6,959 nucleotides of DNA from positions 1 to 6,959 of the forward strand of contig JAKAAA010000056.1 of assembly GCA_021797295.1 (NCBI GenBank). The letters are read 5' to 3'. Positions 6,731 through 6,959 of this stretch are shown here, in pieces; the first letter of the stretch is position 1; each line of letters starts with the position of its first letter. The translations under genes were made by a program, and so were the position numbers. The DNA comes from Thermoplasmata archaeon. Its GTDB lineage: Archaea; Thermoplasmatota; Thermoplasmata; Thermoplasmatales; Thermoplasmataceae. The notes beneath the pieces were generated by a model. The model searched no databases. It was not told where the DNA came from and saw nothing but the letters and a program-made list of their open reading frames with translations.

Positions 6731-6785
6731 TCAGTTTTAAATGCCATTATTTGTTAAAATTTTAATACCTCAAAGTGATCCGCTT

Positions 6786-6959
6786 TTATTCGTTTTTAAA
6801 ATCGTTGTTTAGGGCAGCCAAAAGACTTTTCCCTACAGCTCTAACGACATTCAAGAGGACGGAATTTGCAAATTGCCTATAAGCAGAACTGTCGGCCACA
6901 GGGATTTTAAAGTTATCGGGGTAACCTTGTAGTCTTGCCCACTCTCTTGGAGTCATAGC
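6786..6959 (-). CDS. Cytosine-5 DNA methyltransferase, C-terminal end (partial, runs off the right edge)
   Basis: The last 57 codons of a minus-strand gene that enters from beyond base 6959. TPREWARLQGYPDNF is methyltransferase motif IX (Arg, Glu, RLQG, PD) and AYRQFANSVLLNVV is motif X. The spacing between the two motifs is short and regular, as in complete type II C5 enzymes, and the reading frame ends with a normal short tail at TAA 6786-6788. Motif X usually reads Q-F/I-G-N-S/A-V; here the Gly is Ala. It differs clearly from the plus-strand fragment, which has QTFP and IGNAVP, so this is a second, distinct enzyme and not a duplicate. It was probably part of a restriction-modification locus extending to the right. 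Whether the gene is whole cannot be judged here. Confidence 0.85.
   Translation of the reverse strand, partial: AMTPREWARLQGYPDNFKIPVADSSAYRQFANSVLLNVVRAVGKSLLAALNNDFKNE

Larger units (their letters stand above)
6445..6785. other. Convergent intergenic stretch between two methyltransferase ends, containing gene debris
   Basis: These 341 bases separate the stop codons of two convergent methyltransferase reading frames. On the plus strand no frame longer than about 14 codons starts here. On the minus strand two overlapping short frames (6468-6575 and 6563-6730) read like one gene broken by a frameshift; they are listed separately. A 12-bp AT palindrome, TTAAAATTTTAA, occurs at 6754-6765. No RNA gene, transposon end or long repeat was seen. 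Confidence 0.5.

Noticed and set aside
6754..6765. The 12-bp palindrome TTAAAATTTTAA as a regulatory site or terminator stem
   Set aside because: Made only of A and T in AT-rich DNA, with no loop and no clear placement relative to a start codon. Likely chance.
6468..6785. A Vsr mismatch endonuclease, often found beside C5 methyltransferases
   Set aside because: None of the Vsr landmarks (the HGCFWH-type metal motif, the W-x-P-K region) appears on either strand.
1..6959. CRISPR array, tRNA or rRNA gene, insertion sequence, replication origin
   Set aside because: No regularly spaced repeats, no tRNA-like arm and loop bases, no transposase reading frame and no paired terminal repeats were seen.
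6028..6959. A new defence system built from the methyltransferase pieces
   Set aside because: Only methyltransferase ends and debris are visible; no effector, nuclease or helicase partner is present, so a novel system cannot be claimed from this window.

Overview
The window looks like archaeal chromosomal DNA, most likely from the Thermoplasmata (Ferroplasma/Acidiplasma/Thermoplasma type). The grounds are AT-rich intergenic DNA with TATA boxes about 25 bases upstream of start codons (leaderless transcripts), abundant ATA (Ile) and AGA/AGG (Arg) codons, strong GGAGG-type ribosome sites only at internal operon genes, and the kinds of proteins encoded. The lineage is an inference; no rRNA or other marker gene is present.

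Bases 1-328 (plus strand) hold the C-terminal remnant of a thiamine-diphosphate enzyme of the acetolactate synthase/benzoylformate decarboxylase type. It has lost its front part and is probably a pseudogene. Six bases separate it from the end of a convergent operon.

Bases 335-5872 (minus strand) form a tight four-gene catabolic operon, transcribed right to left with 4-7 base overlaps. In order of transcription it encodes a class III PLP aminotransferase, an MFS transporter, an M20-family N-carbamoyl-amino-acid/allantoate-type amidohydrolase, and a YtcJ-type metal-dependent amidohydrolase. The simplest reading is uptake of an amide- or carbamoyl-bearing amino compound, hydrolytic release of the amino acid, then transamination. 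The set does not match a complete textbook pathway: no dihydropyrimidinase, hydantoinase or allantoinase is visible, and the exact substrate is unknown. The last gene is far more AT-rich than the other three (about 30% against 43% GC in sampled lines), so it was probably added later or has a different history.

Bases 5873-6027 are a very AT-rich divergent promoter region. The operon's TATA box sits inside a perfect 9-bp inverted repeat, a candidate operator. A second TATA box faces right and predicts a leaderless start at 6028.

Bases 6028-6959 are restriction-modification-like DNA. On the plus strand is a 138-residue protein containing only the target-recognition region and motifs IX-X of a cytosine-5 DNA methyltransferase, with its own promoter. 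Convergent to it, running in from the right edge on the minus strand, is the C-terminus of a second, different cytosine-5 methyltransferase. Between them lie two overlapping short reading frames that look like a frameshifted, unrecognised gene. The most interesting question is whether the 138-residue piece is a decayed gene or the small subunit of a split methyltransferase. I see no convincing complete new system in the window.
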